Source: a virus. Taken from it: a DNA stretch of 44,595 nucleotides. The stretch spans positions 1-44,595 of IMG/VR virus record IMGVR_UViG_3300042321_000894; one strand, 5' to 3'. The position numbers and the translations under genes are program-made. The notes beneath the pieces were generated by a model that did not search any database, was not told the DNA's origin, and worked only from the letters and a program-made list of their open reading frames with translations. How positions within the stretch are numbered: the stretch's first letter is position 1; each line of letters begins with the position of its first letter. This document shows positions 42,601 through 44,595 of this stretch, in pieces.

Positions 42601-43227
42601 ATACTTGGCGACATATATAGAACAACACCACTATTTATTGGCAAAGACGCATACGCCAATAATGCAACATCAATATTTATTGACAGTTTTGTAGTTTCCT
42701 CTGGATCTGAATATAAGGCAGTAGGCAATACTCTGCACATCAACGCTAGACCATCGTCTGTTTATGACACATTTGATTCTCATTCGTTATATATAAACGG
42801 TCCAGATCGTGAATACTTAAACACAGATGCCACTATATTTATTTCTGCACCAATTCCAGAAATCTCAGAAGATGGCGCATACATACATTCTGGATATTTA
42901 ATAACAACAATTACTGGTAACAATGATGCAGGCTCATTTTTTGTCTCTGAAAAATATCAAACACTAAATGTTGTTGGCAGTATTGCGAATGCTAGTGGTA
43001 TGTCGCTTTATATGGAAAGACCAACTGCTAATGCGCTAGGACTATTTATTAAGGATTTAAATCCAACTTCTACAATTACTACAGCAATTAGTGGAGCATT
43101 TTATGGTAGTGGATCTACTGATTTGTGTGTATTAGGACCAACACCATCTACTGGAACTTTTTCGTTATACATTGAACAACCACAAAGCAATCTGACCACA
43201 CTAACTACTAGAGGTTATTTAGAGTAA
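33664..43227 (+). CDS. Giant tail-tip / adhesin-like structural protein
   Basis: 3187 residues, beta-rich, Asn/Ser/Tyr-rich, no enzyme motif seen. Short strand-turn repeats of the form T-x-L-[YF]-I-x-G fill about 1900-2140 and again 2789-3187. Between them (about 2200-2780), and also near 121-170 and 1129-1175, are FG-GAP-like blades: FGFDFDYMDGNAAIS followed by GGKVYLFNI, as in integrin-alpha propellers. A segment near 420-470 (SPAHSLKNHDIIKI) resembles a domain common in tail proteins. The ATG shares one base with the tape measure stop, so it is translated with it. Position after the tape measure suggests a distal tail or tip protein that contacts the host. Confidence 0.6.
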   Translation: MQDYFKYDKIQTGTSLFMKSDSDGNTDKEKRALPLGIKTIGEGIKQITNWNHISNSIDSNKGIRFEDSQPNTLLYSVKNRIATSYEYTNRINLGVNDGIISPDIKIPLAQSITNDKQNKVSFIDSWSVSDINIVDDIAFVSYEDYSDLNREDLELGQITLYQPYRYQSSLGYDTITTNYFRDYDASLVFQNNQLPLMHKVKSIYGPTESLDISYRLSNRFATYDNTILKVEFNDPSLPKKTLYFTYGGCLRNTMTFADYPTANTIRYCNNYDLSTGERFDNTFCPVNYLNFADGDYAGEFFVVTYSTRKNILYSNGGAFGEASNINESDFVEVDDNAITTIQLSVNALLNYFQLNTQGSGTSLPDLDPQTISQIFTNIGLIEGIVYTSHSAKVTLIKLQPARKCGKVDIYVRKSGIVSGFTGNRFTSPAHSLKNHDIIKIDSALFDGEQTGAIDIHPLNGEKFVKYIDDNTFELYDDQFLESPSSANNLKSVDGIQWCCIGNVNGTFGQGWSYYKTLFSPTGRNGYMSFTNRDYSFRFASNLDLNIGPSSFITDKRISDASLNSDLTSWDRENSIKSIVLDLSEDIDIYEEIVSEFFTTGSNWFIPTLTSNKTVFGKLISEFITSIPNKIFGKSAFGVPHKGSQELYPYHSQTELGKYNTDSDSFELNSGPYLSAYDLSGPYLGNKFGCSLDVKFSHNIGDSKIYNIVVGEKGSDVSIDLFGCQANEIKIDGGVIPYSQESTNADIFSIFKQRIVPYFAPHGKVHVLTMTVDKYNRITDISHKNTIFGDGYSLLSYNGSFPFKSHYPLIYMMDQFMGPYIDFHAGIANTITYKANGIDGKIITVNEIGTVPSTTLYWYRAAIANWFGPNIYDYYSNSTINENLSTLYRDYLIPDLNRNYISTEPIFNKNRSYFGESTISSTYTAYPIIDRFGLGTNSKSQLHIVPWVDSFGKSVCIGEKTTNGNLPIFSSSTVRSNINVTQGYSYNIGFTLTSADTKSEIGQISCIILGSDYRTVKLLEINSSGSVDSYNVDNDPTQRIPDAQHYKLRTGSYAGDGINEVKSSMFLSAQKILFKDGTLIWGDQILSESKSKINILRYNYNNNSLTPIGQITKQFTTPRRSDAKFVGDGFGWNIRYNDGILVTNSMVTQNEFGQDIATLLDGSAIGSYRVDSLSVFKITNQNNAEFLQNIFPSFNAGDVSEKYTDKFLIDYQDSLLNIGNIHYDNFTLQSRTWNVRLVNSYDAIDSRVILRDPVGYSLFAIDYSYSSRFGFSTLNSSASYDISPYLYFSEIFKAGEIYYDYSDHGSFLIRDTSIFNQTSSNTLSLQNNLTVTPVFFFNIPESNIDVYGNLNITLVFDNLSRRFFETINVNNFSNRETIIDSFAFDNLLPRIVLYKKDPRQTIIPNGVIGNTTTTPTTGFVTLQDGKFVYSSTHRRITNPNDDSITWKQSVTRPPMFRGGAHDLHFYGDLSASSIKEYKATLLGAFPNLIEAIPTELLNHYYGGLITLGQLYDATYDVNTKQGLISYVSNDVINLLRDDGQDVANVSMYGTIIANTNIAPTDDNTITFTIPYSIWSQYIYQGNFLKSSKDNRPFINDFTNINHGTISSTTPSSNLSNPISGTWSQGYINDINHETYDVDNISSNKTLALGILLGTVDNVNYAASSPIGSQSADGPLFNFFRSVPDKRLNIYDYKYSYNTVLATTSIEQKSIYPVLNNLINFDFSATILDISANIESRNIDKRKMQCVFNKIAYFKYNNAVYDDAQRNILNNNLRIDRYSFGKYEFVPLPVGITRDRKLLLTEYNQPGISNHLFGQSKNPIIRVAKSNTGFSSNDKGTFNKSVQIISSDSIAGIGENINTSTYIDLNEDKVQTYNSISGVLGSAYIGANNLLGSMDILDLDYLPLYIGALKQEISATTLFIKDKSKRLETTLYVNGLQKINTPTAFSLFIGQPFIQTGITLNIEAPNFEFMSLFTYEVAPSAIMPLSITTPDIDNSLTLTFQPLGTGQIPLVVLGPVLAPSSIPLNTRGLAYSNNTFRLVTRGLDYDFGVANLIVNGVTSQNNATTLVMNRPVTDIHTLNVEGAQFVNQSFTLSFTPTIEVITTDAPLFIGTQFEAESKHTTLAIIDTERPINHQTTLYIDGFIDSANNLNNGENNFNLQRNESIVDISHLPETYATTLTYNNSSTTTNSLTRVSLTSSNQFLQKTKSISATNVYLGSQNKLLESNNAAYITQISDVDNNATRAFYRDESITNFGQLNHLLKRDIYDSNGRYFVLGSKNEDIADIDIYEIVDNKNVQFISKISMGLAKAVPGTSEASDLLYGKNGITDLPFGDSFVTIRRQLKSYFSGVFSNSNINDSLSSIVVNDLKISDFNTCAISLRVRLYYSVGTTNETKTFNVIILFKLSDLQTGTSNVTSFVGQTTYYVDHYHYYILQESGNDQSKYSAAYNLAFCQDDLYFERHNGQWGQICRLLASENYSSLQVVIDYAEHPDVQYYTNTNNSPYISDSRKKAGFGIPLKIYNEYRSDSHIMLIGAQLFDPFVFNTLTQPHNPNAIGAVYIYRLPTGSSTWNYVGAMYGKGNTSSNVIANLNNYTSSGIEDKEYCLFGFDFDYMDGNAAISEPGGSGSNEINGGKVYLFNIEGSNIALLDQYSINDISLPLGYTLNSQNNFGSYIVLIDKNTPITFSNSSAGNGLIHNLSNGSTLVASLAYTQSEYTTLNEARANIENETKPYDPVLVNPSITTRSQYVLSMKRLNFGNSTRKLGLVREFRTRSDNSNFTFDLQKVFIMDVQPIGFTLFIGGPPAKNNTLTLQTLPHEILNDTLLTSIYGKEIISSGLSLVAASNFGLGDMPLHIEYVNDNATTLYISSQIQINSDEFTTNITGKDIYNINTTLWTSSAINSASGINLNTYGQNIRTNTAKLYTRGYTNATINTTLTTSGIFMDNNSASLIVTGHINRATGINTVIVGYDIINNSGMFFSTSGAILGDIYRTTPLFIGKDAYANNATSIFIDSFVVSSGSEYKAVGNTLHINARPSSVYDTFDSHSLYINGPDREYLNTDATIFISAPIPEISEDGAYIHSGYLITTITGNNDAGSFFVSEKYQTLNVVGSIANASGMSLYMERPTANALGLFIKDLNPTSTITTAISGAFYGSGSTDLCVLGPTPSTGTFSLYIEQPQSNLTTLTTRGYLE

Positions 43228-43230
43228 TAT

Positions 43231-44595
43231 ATGATTACATTTATATCGCATGATACAAATCAAACAATATTGATAGGTGGACAATCCGCTTTAGGTGGTG
43301 CATCAACTGGTGTAATTGGCCCAATGCCACAATATTCCATATCCCGTGAAGATTTATTCACTGGTGATGGAACATATATGAATACAAAATTCAATATCAA
43401 TATTACCGGAACAGCCACATTAGCATCTTATAGCAAGTCAGATTTACAAACCAAAGGATCGCGTCAAGCTAGTTTAGCTGGTGAAGCGGTAAAATTGTTA
43501 TTGTCAAATAAGAATTCACCAATGATGGGATATGGCAAACTACAAATTACTCCATATGGTGGTTTATCTGGTGGTCTAATTTTTAATGATGCCAAAATAA
43601 TTTCAATAGAATTACCAGTTCAAAATGAGGAAAGTGCTGGCACACAATATCTAGAATATAATTTTGTTTTTGAAGCATATGAAGATGCTAGTCAATCAAG
43701 TACTTCTAATGCACCGATATCGCCAGCTAAATCAGAATACTGTTTAACATCGGCAGAAGAAACTTGGGAATTATCTCCAAATAGTAGTGAAGTAGCATTT
43801 TTTGGTAGAAATTTTATTGGAGATGACCAGCATACAACTTACACGCTAACTCATACTTTGAGCGCTGTTGGTGTTACAAAATATGATGGTAATGATCTAG
43901 ATAAAAATAATGGATATGCTTGGCGTCAAGCTGTGTTATGGGTAAAAGAAAGACTAGATAGAACATTAACCGAGGATCTAGATCCAAACAAAACAATTAC
44001 TAGAGATATATTTGATAATGATAAATCAGATGCAATAATAAATCAATTTAATGCATTCTATATGAATGAAAATAATAATACATCCTTTTTTAATTTAAGC
44101 GGATATAAAGCTAGAAATCATATCAGATCTGTTAGTAGTGATATAGGTGCTGGTTCTTATTCTGTTACTGATACTTGGTTAGTATCCTTAGATAATATTA
44201 AAGCTATTTCTGACATTAGTGTCAGTATAGATAATTCTATTGATGATATTAATGTAACCGTTAATGCCAATGGAACTATTGTTGGTCTTAGTGAGGTTGC
44301 CAGCACTGCTATACAAAATAGTGATAAGTATGGTAATGCACTATCAGAATATAATTCTATACTTGTAGATCAAATTGGAGATATTCTTGAAAGCAAGGTT
44401 GGTAAATTTCTAAAAGAAAAATATGAGGATTTTAATGCAGCTGGCACTCAAACAGGCATATTACAAACTAAGCCAATATCTTTTCAAGTTACTCATGATA
44501 AAGTTAATGGAGTAATTAGTTGGAATTTATCATTTAGTGATGCTGAAACAATTGCTGGTGCAATTTCTAAAAATGTACAATTTACGTTTCAAAAT
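43231..44595 (+). CDS. Tail protein downstream of the giant protein, cut at window end
   Basis: An open frame of 455 codons from ATG 43231 to the last base, with no stop, so the 3' end is missing. It starts MITFISHDTNQTILIGGQSA. The first 150 residues are a compact beta domain that ends in ELPVQNEESAGTQYLEYNFV. The rest mixes strands with an amphipathic helix (AWRQAVLWVKERLDRTLTED). No enzyme motif. It begins three bases after the giant gene with only a weak SD, so coupling is likely. Role: tail or baseplate-like structural protein, not further identified. Confidence 0.7.
   Translation, partial: MITFISHDTNQTILIGGQSALGGASTGVIGPMPQYSISREDLFTGDGTYMNTKFNINITGTATLASYSKSDLQTKGSRQASLAGEAVKLLLSNKNSPMMGYGKLQITPYGGLSGGLIFNDAKIISIELPVQNEESAGTQYLEYNFVFEAYEDASQSSTSNAPISPAKSEYCLTSAEETWELSPNSSEVAFFGRNFIGDDQHTTYTLTHTLSAVGVTKYDGNDLDKNNGYAWRQAVLWVKERLDRTLTEDLDPNKTITRDIFDNDKSDAIINQFNAFYMNENNNTSFFNLSGYKARNHIRSVSSDIGAGSYSVTDTWLVSLDNIKAISDISVSIDNSIDDINVTVNANGTIVGLSEVASTAIQNSDKYGNALSEYNSILVDQIGDILESKVGKFLKEKYEDFNAAGTQTGILQTKPISFQVTHDKVNGVISWNLSFSDAETIAGAISKNVQFTFQN

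Overview
The window is a contiguous late (packaging and virion) region of an AT-rich tailed double-stranded DNA phage. All supported genes but one run rightwards, are packed with short overlaps, and carry Shine-Dalgarno (SD) sites. Recognisable landmarks are small terminase, large terminase, portal, prohead protease, HK97-fold capsid, tape measure and tail fibres. I see no integrase, tRNA, CRISPR array or insertion sequence. No contractile sheath gene is visible and the tape measure is very long (2565 residues), so a long-tailed siphovirus is the simplest reading; a sheath outside the window cannot be excluded. Several small proteins resemble families I associate with aquatic and cyanobacterial phages, but the host cannot be read from the sequence.

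Layout. 1-360: a control region with a strong sigma70-type promoter firing leftwards into a gene start at the left edge, then a gene-free leader. 361-6172: a small unknown gene, a sigma-factor-like gene, small terminase, a GDP-mannose 4,6-dehydratase, HNH and ERCC4-type nucleases, a small HExxH protein and large terminase. 6230-11400: portal, prohead protease with an in-frame nested scaffold gene, decoration protein and major capsid, closed by a terminator. 11489-18230: tail-fibre genes and a likely fibre-assembly protein, placed unusually between capsid and head-completion genes. 18235-22390: small structural, connector and completion genes. 22456-25887: major tail protein and three genes in the position of tail-assembly chaperones. 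25967-44595: tape measure, a 3187-residue adhesin-like tail protein, and a tail protein cut by the window end.

How it fits together. A recurring intergenic motif (TTGTGTA, five exact copies and one variant) stands in front of portal, protease/scaffold/capsid, fibres, connectors, major tail protein and tape measure, so nearly every structural transcription unit starts with it. The phage also encodes a small sigma-region-2 protein at the head of the cluster. I infer a dedicated late-transcription system comparable in logic to T4 gp55 with its late promoters, but with a different DNA element. The other notable points are two enzyme-like folds (PD-(D/E)XK-like and HAD-like) embedded between glycine-rich linker motifs in the tape measure, a lambda Nu3-style nested scaffold start, hairpins after the capsid gene and around the tail genes that could set protein ratios, and a giant tail protein whose beta-repeat array is split by FG-GAP-like propeller blades.
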